A model generated the notes under the pieces. The model was not told the DNA's origin, ran no database searches, and saw nothing but the letters and a program-made list of their open reading frames with translations. A DNA stretch of 64,000 nucleotides from Polyodon spathula (taxonomy: Eukaryota; Chordata; Actinopteri; Acipenseriformes; Polyodontidae). How positions within the stretch are numbered: the stretch's first letter is position 1; the number at the start of each line of letters is the position of its first letter. Shown here in pieces: positions 47,554 to 59,992 of this stretch. The position numbers were made by a program, and so were the translations under genes. The stretch spans positions 58,185,684 through 58,249,683 of the forward strand of contig NC_054538.1 in the NCBI RefSeq assembly GCF_017654505.1, in the 5' to 3' direction.

Positions 47554-48455
47554 ACAGAAAGTACTGATTAAAACCTCAGAATGGAGTGAGGTAACCAGTT
47601 CAGTACCACAGGGATCAGTATTAGGTCCTCTGCTATTCCTAATCTACATTAATGATTTAGATTCTGGTATAGTAAGCAAACTTGTTAAATTTTCTGATGA
47701 CACAAATATAGGAGTGGCACACACTGTTGCAGCAGCAAAGGTCATTCAAAATGATCTAGACAAGATTCAGAACTGGGCAGACACATGGCAAGTGGCATTT
47801 AATAGAGAAAAGTGTAAGGTATTGCATGCAGGAAATAAAAATGTGCATTATAAATATCATATGGGAGATACTGAAATTGAAGAAAGAATCTATGAAAAAG
47901 ACCTAGGAGTTTTTGTTGACTCAGAAATGTCTTCATCTAGACAATGTGGGGAAGCTATAAAAAAGACCAACAAGATGTTCGGATATATTGTGAAAAGTGT
48001 TGAATTTAAATCAAGGGAAGTAATGTTAAAACTGTACAATGCATTAGTAAGACTTCATCTTGAAAAGGATATTGCTGCTCTAGAAAGAGTGCAAAGAAGA
48101 GCGACCAGAATTATTCCGGGTTTAAAAGGCATGTCATATGCAAACAGGCTAAAAGAATTTAATCTCTTCAGCCTTGAAAGTATTGACAATGTCGACCCCA
48201 GGGACTTTTTTGACCAGAAAAAAGAAACAGGGACCAGGGGTCACAAATGGAGATTAGACAAAGGAGCATTCAGAAGAGAAAATAGGAGGCACTTTTTTAC
48301 ACAGAGAATAGTGAGGGTTGTTGAAGCTGACACCCTGGGATCCTTCAAGAAGCTGCTTGATGAGATTCTGGGATCAATAAGCTTCTAACAACCAAACAAG
48401 CAAGATGGGCCGAATGGCCTCCTCTCTTTTGTAAACTTTCTTATGTTCTTAATTA
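47554..48455 (+). mobile_element. CR1-like LINE, reverse transcriptase C-terminal half
   Basis: An open frame runs to 48388: SVPQGSVLGPLLFLIYINDL, DSGIVSKLVKFSDDTNIG (the catalytic F-A-D-D box has Ser for Ala), NWADTWQVAFNREKCKVLH, YEKDLGVFVDSEM, YNALVRLHLEKDIAALERV, QRRATRIIPGLKGMSY and the REFNLFSLE / NRRHFFTQRIV end. Two short internal deletions are visible: after VRLHLE (the usual YCVQ.W.PYL.. is missing) and after LFSLE. The 3' end GATGGGCCGAATGGCCTCCT...CTTATGTTCTTA is a typical CR1 terminus. The 5' truncation is usual for LINEs. This is the longest open RT frame in the window and therefore perhaps the youngest CR1. Confidence 0.9.
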
Positions 48456-50672
48456 CCTGGTGTTGTATATGGAAATTGCTTCTGTCATATCTGTTTTACA
48501 TTGGGCACATGAGGTGGCATATTTTCTTTTAAAACTGCACATTTGATACCTATGCAGCTAATATAAATGCAAAATGGGTAAGCTTTATTTTGCTTTCTTC
48601 TGCTTGAAGATAATCATATTGGCAGCACACAGATGCAATGCCAGAGGCAATTCCTGAATTTGTTTCTTCTTTTTTCTTTTTGCATATAATCCTCTTTCAT
48701 TTGCACCAGCTACATTTGTCTTCTCGAAAGGTGCACCTGTGACAGGGGGATCCAAGCAGATGTGATAATTAAACATCTGTCTGCAGCATGAAGCTTGCAA
48801 ACTTGTTACCTCCTGGTTAACTTAAGTGTTATCATAGAAGACAGCAGGCTAAAAAAAGATGTTTTTGTTTCTCAGGGGTGGGGCAAATAATAAAGAGACA
48901 AGAAGCTTCTTATTGCATATTTTATTTTTGTACTGCCCCTATACCTTTTTATAATGTTTACAATTGTTTTGTAATAAGAATCACTGTGGCTCTTATTAGA
49001 AACACTCTGTTATTTTTTAATCAATTGTCTCTGTTAAGGTGCTTTTACCGCAGGTCAGAAGCTACTCAGTTCTAGTTTGATGGATCAACCAGCTTGTTTT
49101 TAAAGAAGTAAGAGCCAGCTCCATCAGCTAGCTGTGCTCTGTGGTGCTGCAGCTTAAAATAAAGACTTTTGGGCTGATCGAGTCTACATATGTTTACAGA
49201 AACAAAGAACTAAAGAGCTCAGGTAAAAGCACCTAACACAGCTATGTAAGTTAAATGACAATTGTAATAAGAACCACCCTGGATAATTTCAAACATCATA
49301 AGAAGCAAGGGGACAGTACAATAATAACATATAGAAATGTAATTTGTAGCTGAAGATGCTTATTGATGTTTATGTTGGTAAGCTCCTTTCATATTAATTA
49401 CTGTTAAAATAGCCAGATGTACCTGTGTTATGTTTGCTGTGCATCTTTAAAATCAAACAGAACTTTCCAGGCTGTCATTTATATGGACAGTATTACGCAT
49501 AGTCCAACTATGTGATACACACATTTTCTGGATTAATGTTCAATGTGTCACAAGTAACTGCTGGTCATGATATCTAGACAAAACTTGTATAGACCCAGTT
49601 GGGAAAGGCTTGGGGAATTATAAAAGCTGGCTATTTTTTTGTGTAAACTTTTGTGAATTGGAAAAATACATTTACCTGTAGACCCAAGGATTTTCTGATT
49701 CCATCCTAAAAAACAAATTATTTAGAAAGGTACTCAAGGGATGCACAGGCCTAAAGAAGGTTTCAGATCCATAAGCAAAACGTCACTGGTATAAAAAAAT
49801 GTTGCACTGAAAATATTTTTGTTCTATTTTACTTTAATTGGAGCTATGCAGATTTTTCACCACATCTAAAAGGTTTAAAAAGTTCAGAATTCCTTTTTCT
49901 TGATATCCACATCCTGTGAGAAAGACCAAAAATGTCCAGTGAAATCTGCCAAAAGACTTCACTTTACTAAGTTGCCTTAAGACCCAAATTTCTCTATCCT
50001 TCCTAAAATTCTGGTTAATAACATAGATAGTAAATTTTTTAAGGTGGATTGACTGGAGTAAATACCCACCTAAGAGCAGTAAAATCATGTAGCCAAGTAC
50101 TACAGACAGGGAGCGTCACATGATGTCCTTAAAAAGTCTTTGGCTTTTTCTGTAATTCCCCAGGCACCAGGGTTATTCAAAGAAATATACTAAACAAGGG
50201 AGCTATACTTAAAGTCAAGGGTCATACTTTACCTGTTCATGTCAAAGCATTTTTATAACAGAGATAATTTTCTTTTGGAGCAAACTGTTAGAATATTGAG
50301 GCCAGCTATTCCATTACAGCTTTCAGCTGCACTGTTTTTTTATTTTTTTATCACAATAGTATGCTTCCAAACACCCAATGAAAACAGAAGATTTGAATGT
50401 CTGTTTTATAGAACCCGTCATTTGTAAATTCATATTCCTCCAAATTTTGTCATGCTTATTCAGCCATGGCACATTCAAAAAGCATCAACTTTTTTCTGTT
50501 GGCTGTTTGTTTTTTTTTTTAGATTGCTGAAGCAATATTCATTAATGCAATCCTAGTGGAAACAGGGAAATACCATTTCATTTATTTATGTATCTTTGCC
50601 TCACAAACAAGTAGCACTTGGGCCTAACTACTTTATTGTAATGCTATTCCTGCCTTTTTTATTTACAGAAGG
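48456..50672. other. Non-coding stretch, nothing recognised
   Basis: AT-rich DNA with no recognised repeat or gene. Short frames on both strands lack domains or splice support. Confidence 0.5.
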
Positions 50673-51215
50673 TGTGGCAGTGCGATTGCCCTGCACAGTG
50701 GTAAATTAGTGTTGGTGTGGTTTATATGTGGGAATGGGTTTATTGTGTATTGTTTTGGAGTTGATTAGTTTGATTGTATTATTGTTTACAGACGGGCGCT
50801 CGATTGAGACTTGCTGCCTCCTATGTTTGGTTGAGGGAAGGGCAGCAAGTGATTGGCTGTGCTGGTCCTCAATCAGCACGTGGGCGGGTCTCGACCGAGT
50901 GTCCGTCAGTTTAAAAACGTCCACGGGAGATTGCTCGGGGCTGCTGCAAGGCCTGCCGTTTTCACGGCACCTTTTTGAGTTATAGTTTGGGGTATTGTGT
51001 TTTATTTTGCACTTTTTGTACGGTTTACTGTATTTGTCCTCTGTGCGTTACCATCGCTGGTAACGTCACATGACCGCCTTTATTTTACTTTCGTTTTCTG
51101 TTTGTTGTTAATAAATCCTGCGCGCCTGTGCCGGCTTTTCAACACCAACCTCTGTCTCTCTGTATGCTTGAACAGCGGCGACCCACACGCGTGACTCGAG
51201 GAATACCCTGTCACA
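50673..51215 (+). mobile_element. Solo LTR with perfect 5-bp target duplication
   Basis: 543 bp from TGTGGCAGTGCGATTGCCC to GAATACCCTGTCACA. GAAGG flanks it on both sides (50668-50672 and 51216-51220), a perfect 5-bp target duplication as left by LTR retrotransposons. Inside are a TATA-like CAGTTTAAAAACG near 50910 and a polyadenylation-like GTTAATAAATCC near 51107. No internal coding part remains. It is a different family from LTR A despite the similar TGTGGCA start. Confidence 0.9.
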
Positions 51216-51829
51216 GAAGGTAAAACTGAAACCCAACCTTGCATTAAACTTATGTCAGTCTCATTTCTTGTGCACTTAATTTGTTTCTCTTTAAAAAAAA
51301 AAAATAAATAATAATAATTTCCAATATCACCAAGCAAAAGTCCTACATGTAATTGTTGAAATTGCTTTTTAATTGAGGAAAGTCTCATATTTTAATCGTC
51401 ACTTATTTCTGCATGATTACATCTTGCATATTAGCCCCCAAGAGAGTGACAAGCTGTCAATTGCAAAAGTAAGGTCTTTCTTTTTCTGTTTGTTTAAAGC
51501 ATCAACTATTAATGTATTGTAAAGCAGCACAGTTGGTAAAGGTATACAGTTCAGGCAAGCTACCAATGCATACCACTTTATGTCAGTTAGCATTTTTGTA
51601 ATGATCTTATGATATAATAGTGCCAGCCCCTCTTCCTACTTGTGGTAGCTACTGGAATCTGCTCCCCATTATATTGAGATGCCAGCCTTAAACGTCACCT
51701 CTTCTTGCCATGAATATTACTGATACCACGGCTTGATGAACTGCCACAGTTAATCACTCTGTATAACAACCGCACAGAAGCCGTAATGAAAACCAAAAGC
51801 TAAAAGTGTTTTAGAAAAGGCAGTAACAG
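51216..51829. other. Non-coding stretch
   Basis: Nothing recognised; an A/T-rich low-complexity patch lies near 51290-51320. Confidence 0.5.
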
Positions 51830-51930
51830 GACGGTCCCATGGGTACTAGAAATCGCTTCAGCAATTTCCTTGCCAAAGATGCATGGGCAACCAAACTGCC
51901 TGATGAAGAGGGAAGACCTCATTATCCCAA
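51830..51930 (+). CDS. Candidate exon, possibly with a start codon
   Basis: An open frame from 51830 reads DGPMGTRNRFSNFLAKDAWA, then TKLPDEEGRPHYP, to a donor CCCAA|GTAAGG at 51931. An ATG lies at 51839, so it could be a first coding exon (30 codons plus two bases), or an internal exon using the weak acceptor GTAACAG just upstream. An in-frame TAA sits at 51825, consistent with a boundary there. The amino-acid mix is protein-like and not low-complexity. I do not recognise the gene. Confidence 0.35.
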
Positions 51931-52288
51931 GTAAGGAATTTCACATGAAAAATGACCTATGATGAAATATGAATTTATGCAGGTGCACATTCAAGTGAGA
52001 ATAAATCATTTGTTTAAGATTTACTGCATCAGGTAAATGCTGTAGTGCCATTTTAACACAGGAATCTTTGTTTGCATGTATAAAATACAACCGGTATGGC
52101 TCCACAGCATGGAACCCTAGTGTGAGACCAATACAACTGCCCTTTTTTCATCCTTACACTTCCTTGTATTATAGTCGTAATTTGCTCATTAGATAGCTGA
52201 TTGCTTTAAGCCTAGACTTTTCTGTTCCGTAGCAATAAGATGTAATTTATTGTACACTAGTCTTAAGTAGCATTGTGGTAAGAACGGC

Positions 52289-52847
52289 TGTAATGGTGAC
52301 GTCAGACCCAGAATAGAAACAGAGTGAAATGTGAATTGCGCTATTGCACCAGTTTATTGCAACAAAAATAAAAAGGTTTGACAAAAACAATGCTCACAGA
52401 CCAAAATAACAGGTTGAACCCAAAACTAATCACTGATACCAACTTAACAAGTACGGTGCAGGTGCTTTTAGCACCTGTAGCATTTGTTTATATTTTTAGT
52501 TTTTAATTATTTTCTCCTTCTCTCTCCTGTTCTCCACTCCCAAACACACAACCCAGAGTGAGTGAAACTTGCACCTATATATACAGTTGTTTCGGGATTC
52601 AGTTACTAATTAATTATTCACTTGAATCCCAGCATGTGAACTAATTTGTGCACTCACATACTAATACATATTTTATCTGCACGTGAAGTGATTGTGCAAT
52701 CCCCGTGGCTAAATGCATATAACACTCGTGCTACATAGCCCAATTTATATTCCGTGCACCACTATATCCACATATAACAGGCAACTTGAAACACACCACA
52801 TACAACATAAAACAAAATACGCACAGAGGTGGAGGAACCCTGCTACA
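52289..52847 (-). mobile_element. LTR, family A (copy 4, minus strand, diverged)
   Basis: The reverse complement begins TGTAGCAGGG and ends CCGTTACA-like (ATTACA). It shares CACGGGGATTGCACAATCAC, the TATATATAGG promoter region, CACTCACTCTGGGTTGTGTG and a GGGTCTGACGTCACC end with the other copies. It is the only minus-strand copy and the most diverged. No coding interior is attached. Confidence 0.82.
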
Positions 52848-54625
52848 AGCAACAATCATGGGTACCTACCAAGGAATAAAGTCACATTTGTACCCCAAAA
52901 TGTATTAAATTAACATAGATATATATTGCTGCTGGTTATCGACAGCACCAGACTGAGCGATTATAGAGTTGAAGTAAAATCTATTAAACCTAATTCATTG
53001 AGCAACATTTGTTTTAAAACAACCAAGCATGGAAACCCAGCCGTTGTTGTTGCACTATATCTATAAAATCACCATTTGGAAAGATATACAATGTTTCATT
53101 GACATTCTGGCTAAACTGAAGTAGATGAACAACAGGCTTGTGCATCTGTCCTTTATAACAAGAACTGATTTTATTGTAGATGTGTAATTTTTCATTGCCT
53201 CTTTCAAAGTATCTTCAGTAGACCTTCTAAAAGATTATTAATGGCTTGATTTCCATGACTTCAGACACTGGACATTAGTTTTATTAAGATAAATATAATG
53301 TGTTATATCTGTGTAAACAGCATGGATGACCTGTTTTTATACAGTATAACACAACATAAATCATTTGTTTAGGTTCATTTACCACTTCTGCAGACATAAA
53401 ACTGACCTGTATATATACTATGAAACATTTTATTAGAGTAAGTAGCTTCAAATGTAATTTCATTTTTTCCTTTATTTTTTTTTTTTGTTTACATTGACCT
53501 TACAATTTTATTCAAATTATTCTGAGTGGTTCTAGGTGTTCATTTAAATCTGCCTTGACCTTAAAATGAGAGAAACTCAATACTGCAGCAACATAACCAA
53601 AAACAATTAAGAGTGATTGTAAATACAACCATTCAAGCAATTAATATTATATCTGGAGCGTCTTACTGCTGAAGAACAACACATATTACTTTTCAGACTA
53701 AAATGGCTGACTGCCCCATCACCATTAGAGTCTGTACTGTAGCTTCTATATTCATTTGGGTCAAATTATGCAACAGGGACTTCTGGAGTACACCAGCAAA
53801 CAATGGATAACCAACCCTTTGATTAAACACTGCAGTTTTTCTGCCAACATCAACTACCTTGTTAATTATTAACACTGATGGATCTTATGAATGTACAGGT
53901 AACTCCTCCTTGTAATCAGTTCACCATTGAGACCATGTCATTCTCTTTCAGTTTGAAGACAACCTGAAGATCTCTATTAGGATAAGCTTTTCTACTTAGT
54001 CCACTTGAAGGTTTTAGGTTCAACACAGATAAAGCACTGACAACAAAAAAAGGGAAAAGGCGTTTGTCCTATAAACACTGAAAAAACACCACATACTTCT
54101 CCTTATTTTGTGTTCAATTACCCCTGTTTGTGCTGCAGTTTATTTGGTATATGAGTTCAAAATATGTTTAACAAATTCCCATAGGTTAAAACCATGTTCA
54201 TTGCTATACCACAAACAACCATGAATCAATCAAGAAATGATAAAGCAGTTTACCAAATGACTGGATAACTGACAGGATGCAATAATGGCAGAATCACTAA
54301 GTACAGAGAGAAGAATAACTTTTTTGCATTCCTTTTCCTGTCAGCATTGATAGTCACATTAAAATAAGCCAAGATGGGGGAGCTGTAGCCATTGCAGCCT
54401 GATTTATAATACTGTAGATCAGTCCCGGTCTTCAGTGTGTTATAGCCTGACAGGATGGACAACGACAGATCTGTGCTGACAGCACAAAGGCAATCTCATC
54501 CCTCACTCCCTCCACAGTGTAACAGGACATAGAATAAAACAGGGATGTTTTGACACAAAGCAGCCTTAGGGATGTACCTTCATTTCAAACCTCAGTGGCA
54601 GCCTGCCAGGTACCTCAGCGTTTTA

Positions 54626-54662
<37 letters not shown>

Positions 54663-56714
54663 AAAGCTGGACAGTCTGCTTGATTCAATCAGATTAATGA
54701 CCAAAGCTGATGCTGAAAATGTCAACTCCAGATTTGCACTGCCAAGCGCTCCAGCAGGTAGCCTTCAGGGTTCTGTGTAGTCACACTTGCATTGGATCTG
54801 GCTGATCATTTTACAAGACTATTTTCAGTGAAATGTTACAAAACATTCTGGGGTTTTATGAATATTTTATAAACTCAACAAGTATATATGAAATGCTAAA
54901 TCACATTTTTCTAGGAAGACGGAATGGAGGGAAGAGTAATATGCAAGTTAAAACAAATAAATAAATAAGAAAATGATGGTAGACATTTTATGAGCAGGTG
55001 GGGACTAGCACCAGCTGCCAGCAGATGAGAGGCCTGCCTGAGAAAAGAGGCGTTTGATCCGAAACTGGGGATGGTAGCTGTAACAGGGTTAACAACTATT
55101 ATTGTTTGTTTAATCATCATATTCCAATCCACTGTTTCATTATCTTTTTTTTATAGAATTGTACATTTCATTTTTTATATGCTAGAAAAAACCACACTCC
55201 CCATTTAAACTGTAGTGTATTGTACTGCATCCACATTTAAAGTTATTGCAATTACTGTAATTTAATATGTTTTAATATATTGGTACACATTGGCTGAGAT
55301 CAGTTTTGAATATTATATTCATTAACATATTTATTTTGGACAGCTTTGTTATTGATTTCAACATCTTATCTCCGGCTTACTGTGCTCTTACAGTTGTACC
55401 AATCTGAGAGGCAGCATTTACGTTAACAGTATTTAACCTTGGAAATAATTCAAGGTTGTGTAAACTCATTGAGAAGTGATGTATTTTTGACCACAGCCTC
55501 CCATTATAGGCTACTTTTTGCATGCAAGGCTATATTTTTGTTCAGAATGTTTCTTTGAAAAATGTTAGCATGCTCAGCTGCAAAGTGAGCTGAATTGCTC
55601 AACATGGGCAAATACTATAAAATGTTGTAGTTAAGAAAATTAGATTTAACCACATGTCCATTTGGGTTATCACAGCTGCATATCCCTTTCCTAAAAATCA
55701 TTGTGTTCAATTAAGTTTCTGTTCTTGCAATGCAACCTGTTTCCACTTTCACCTAACAACAAATGCAACTCCATTAAATTAGTCTGTTGTACACTCCTAG
55801 ACATGTGAGTATTCCCTCTTTTTATACTGATATTTATTACTGTAGTTGAATCCAAGACTCTGCTTTGTGTATAGCATCAAATGAAGTGAGGATAATATCT
55901 CCTTTTGGAAGGCCCTAGGTGGCTATGAAAAAGCCACATTTTCTCTTTTGAAAGCACTCTCTGTAGCTTTGCCCCTTGCCACCCCCAGCCATGTTTTTTT
56001 GGACTTGTTTCAGGTTTTCTATAACTAAGCAAACAATAAGCCAAAAGGAAAGTGCTGATTTCAATAAATCATAAAGAAAGTAATTATGAAAAAAAAATGA
56101 AGACGACAATTTAGAGTGGAGGCTTCATCTGGCTTCATTATGACAGTGAAAAAAAAGTAAGTAACGTTCTGCCTTTTTTTGCATCAGTTTCCCAGACTTG
56201 CAAATAAAACAGCAGCTTTATTTGTTGTGAATTCAACATTTCGTTTAAATCATATCCAGTCTCACAGCAAGATGTCCCGATGGATACCCAGATATGTGAT
56301 TGAATTCTTTAACTTTAAAATGTTTTGATCCGATGTATTCAGGTCAAAAATGCCATTCGCAATCTTCCCAGGACTGACTGGTATCACTCAGCAAGATTGG
56401 CGCCGACTTGGGAGAGGCTACACAAGGGACAACGCTCTGAAAAGGATTGTTATTATTTTGAATTACGAATACTGTTTTAACAGTGTTTATTATTAGGATT
56501 AGGGAAGGGAATTTCAAATAGTTTCCTATTTGAATACACAGGGTGCAACATTTTTGTGTATTCGATTACCCAATCTTTGGTCTCGTATGCTCCCAAGAAT
56601 AAAAGGCAAATGCGTATGTACAAGAAGATAGCATAACAGTTAGAAACATACTGAAACTAAAAGCCATCATGAAAAAATATATAAATATATTGGGCCAGAT
56701 GCATCCAGGCCAGT
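52848..56714. other. Non-coding stretch, poly(A) at 54628
   Basis: No element or gene was recognised. A 33-base poly(A) run lies at 54628-54660 without a recognisable retroposed sequence before it. A segment at 56342-56440 follows a CAG acceptor-like site and is open for about 45 codons (VKNAIRNLPRTDWYHSARLA) but has no donor or recognised domain. Confidence 0.45.
54628..54660. repeat. Poly(A) run
   Basis: Thirty-three consecutive adenines. Confidence 0.95.
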
Positions 56715-56795
56715 AAAAACACTATTTTTGTGTCATCTGCAAATTTAACAAGTTTGCTTATTATACCAGAATCTAAGTCATTAATGAAAAGTTGT
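56715..56795 (-). mobile_element. Short internal CR1 reverse transcriptase fragment
   Basis: The minus strand encodes FINDLDSGIISKLVKFADDT, then KIV, near-identical in sense to the CR1 palm at 47640-47710, with the intact F-A-D-D catalytic box. Neither the 5' nor the 3' part of the element is present, so it is an internal piece of about 80 bp. Confidence 0.75.
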
Positions 56796-57393
56796 TGTTT
56801 TTTTTTTCCCCTCCCCTCTGCACCAAGAGATCCACAAGATGTCAAAACTCAACCTGAATGAGTTGGTTTGGACTACTTTGCAGACTGGCCATTTATCCTT
56901 CAATATTCATACATTTGAAACCTGTGAAAATCAAACTGTCTTTCCTAATGTGTGTCGCTGTGCTTTACGAGAAAATATATTTCGGAATGTTTTGTCCATT
57001 TTGTGGAAATACAATGGGGGAGAGCCACCATTTTTTTTTAGTAAATGTGGGAACAATTTGCATTTTATGTCAGTTAACCCACAGTTTCCCTCGTCTTACA
57101 ATCAACTTCTAACCCAGGTACAGTATTGCCAATACCATTTTTCCTACGTATTCCATGACAATTAGTATTCAATATAAAATCTTTACATGTATTAATGATA
57201 ATTGAGCTTAATATTTGGCTTATTCTGCAGGTTTCTCAAAGCTCCATAGAATAGAAACTTTAAATCATTTTTTAAAATATCGTGATCTGAAATGAGATGA
57301 AAGAAGCACATATGCAACCAAAAAGAAACGGAAACCTGTCAAAACTAAGGCCGTTTGCCAAGTTCTAAACTGTGTGTTTATCATTTGTTTCAG

Positions 57394-57633
57394 ATATCTA
57401 TTGGTAGAGTGTTTGAAGCCAATGGGAAAACAAAAAAATTAAGAGGATCAAATCTACCTATTTTGACTTTGGATAATGCTGTTCATGACCAGCTTTTAAA
57501 TGCATTTGTTGAAAAGCATGTTTTGACCGCAACTTCATTGACAAGGATTATCTTACTGGCTCGTTTTGTCCCTGGAATCTGTGATTCATTTAACTTAAAA
57601 GCTTATAAAAATGCATGTGGAAAAACATATTGA
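57394..57633 (+). CDS. Candidate exon or gene fragment, unrecognised
   Basis: A good acceptor (TTTATCATTTGTTTCAG ending at 57393) opens a 79-codon frame ending at TGA 57633. It reads ISIGRVFEANGKTKKLRGSN, LPILTLDNAVHDQLLNAFVE, then LTATSLTRIILLARFVPGIC and NLKAYKNACGKTY. Composition is protein-like, with no repeats and a balanced charge. I do not recognise the family. It could be the last exon of a host gene or a piece of a multicopy fish gene, like the fragments at 27-30 kb and 63.3 kb. No donor or AATAAA signal decides between these. Confidence 0.4.
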   Translation: MSIGRVFEANGKTKKLRGSNLPILTLDNAVHDQLLNAFVEKHVLTATSLTRIILLARFVPGICDSFNLKAYKNACGKTY

Positions 57634-58718
57634 AGAATCACACTTTACCTTTGCCTTCAGAGACACTACCAGGCAGGCAAGTAATTAAAATGTACTTCTA
57701 GAAGTAATTTGTGTGCCATGTAGTAAAACAACCATTTACTTTATTTTATGTTATAAATGTTTTGGTTCCACCACAAAAATGTATATTTAAGTTGTAGTTT
57801 TATGACTGTTTGGAACAATTGCTGCATTAATGGCTATTCACACAACTGCAAACAATCCATTAAAAGCCAACACTGCCTACATAATTATACTCACTAAAAT
57901 GTCTTTCAGATTTTAGTACTTTCTTTTAAAGGCTTGCTTATTGCATTTGCTTCAGTAGACTTATTTACTACTGAAGATCAAACCCATATTCACCATGGTC
58001 CTAGAGGAGATAAAGGGCCAGTCTGTTTAACCTACTACACCTTTTATAATGAGTTTCATTGTACTGTGCCACTTTCCATTTCATGATTTATTAATATTTT
58101 ATCAAATCTTTTTTTGTTTTCGAAAATGTTGCTGTAAATATGTCGGATCACAGTGACCCAGAATTAATAGTGATGGACAAAATTCCATCAATTTTTTTAA
58201 GCTTTAGATTGCTTTAACACCATATTCTTCATGCATGACCAATTTGCTTCACTGTAGCTTTATTTAATGAAGCCTTTGGATATTAATACACGAAGGTTGC
58301 TAACACAGTTACAAACGGAATGTTAGAATTACAATGTGGTAAAATTTTAATAATCTAAGTGTACACTTTTTGTATCACATGATAAATATATAAATATATA
58401 TAAAAAATTATGTCTTCTGCCAATTATATTATTCGGGATAGTGACATTCAACCTGGTAAGATTTTATTCATTATTTTTGTGCTTTTCCTTTGACCTAGCC
58501 TTACTGATTATTTTGGGGTTCTTTTGGGAACTGTTTTTTTACCTTGCTAACCAGTTGGAGCAACAATAATCTGCATTGGCGTTGCTTGAGTAACTATTGC
58601 GTGATCTCCCAATACCAAAACTGTTCAGCACAACCACACAGCAGTAGCTGGGGAGATCTTTGGGAAGACCATGTGACTCGTTAGTTCTATTCAAATGTAA
58701 ATCAATCTGTTTTCACAG
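57634..58718. other. Non-coding stretch
   Basis: AT-rich, nothing recognised. The last 17 bases (CAATCTGTTTTCACAG) would make a reasonable splice acceptor. Confidence 0.5.
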
Positions 58719-58774
58719 CCTTTACAGCAAAGACCCCAATGCACTTGGGTTTACATAGTGATAGGGACAGTGAA
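58719..58774 (+). CDS. Candidate 56-bp exon
   Basis: It is bounded by CTGTTTTCACAG and GAA|GTAAGT, both good splice matches. One frame reads FTAKTPMHLGLHSDRDSE, but a second frame is also open over this short length, so coding support is weak. It is unrecognised. Confidence 0.22.
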
Positions 58775-59368
58775 GTAAGTTAATTTTGGATTGTTACTTT
58801 CACCATTCTTTTTAAGGCATAAGTGAGTGTGAAGGGGGAAAGGGGGGCAACATAGTTGCAACATGAGTTCTCCATTCTGAACACACAACCTCATTCAGCC
58901 AAAGCTGCTGGTTTATATTAATCAACCTGGAGTCACATTCTACATGAGTTTAGCATGAATGGAGAATTTTAACCCCATCTGTGCTGTAAAACAACAAAAC
59001 ATTGTGTTTTTACACACTAAATAATACATTTAAATAATAATAATAATAATACACACAGGGGCAGGGTGTACCTTGTCACAATATACCTGCAGATATTTTT
59101 CAGTATATATGTATGCCTGCAGTAGTCTCAGTAACCTCTAATTTCAAATATATTACAGACATACAGAGGATTACATTTCAGTTGCCAACATTTTAATGGA
59201 ATTGGACGAACAAATCAAGTTGTCAGACTATAGTCTATTTAACATCAGCAGTTATGTTTGGGATGGAGCTGTTTGAGGTTTTTTTGGAAACAAAAAGGCA
59301 AGGCCAAAATGGCCTTCAGTTTAATAAATTGGTAGAGGACACCAAGGCCACTAAACTTAAAAGGGAAC

Positions 59369-59992
59369 TGTGGCAAAGTGCCCTGCCCCTGTGTGTATTT
59401 TGTGTTGTATGTTGTGTGTTAATGTTGGTGTATAGTCATTGGTACACGGGATATAAACGGGTCTGTGTAACACAAGTGTTGAAAATGTATATTTGTATTT
59501 AGGCACAAGGATTGCACAGCACTTCACATGCAGGTAAAATGTAATAATATGTGAGCACAGGGAATTGCACTTTATTAATTCACTTGCAGTTGTACAGCGA
59601 CTCCAGTTGAATGATTGACTAGCAATCGAGTCTCAGTACAGCTGCATAAAAGCAGCATGTTTTCACTCACTTGGGGTTGTGTGTTCGGGAGTGGAGAACG
59701 GGGGAGAGAGAGAGGAGAAGTGTAATTATAAATATCAATTGCTACAAATGCTGGAAGCACCAGCACCGTACTTGTCTTGTGTAGCGTTTGTCCACTCTGT
59801 TTTGTGTCTACTCGTTTTGTTTGTCTATTTATTTTGGCCTCACATGCTGTGTGCTGTTTTTGTTACAAACCTTTTATTTTCTGTCTGTTTAATTATTAAA
59901 CTGCACATCAGCATCTTCACCATTCCAAAACCTGTATTCTGAGTCAGTTCCTGTTTCTGGTCTGACGTTACCCACTGCAGCCGTCTGTGACA
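59369..59992 (+). mobile_element. LTR, family A (copy 5) with attached leader
   Basis: 624 bp, TGTGGCAAAGTGCCC to GCCGTCTGTGACA, the fullest copy. It contains GGCACAAGGATTGCACAGCA, the TATA-like GCTGCATAAAAGCAGC and TTATTAAACTGC. Directly after the end comes AGTGGTGTCAGAACCGAG, the place and form of a primer-binding site in Gypsy-like elements. This makes it a 5' LTR and defines the family as an LTR retrotransposon. No second LTR follows. Confidence 0.88.
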
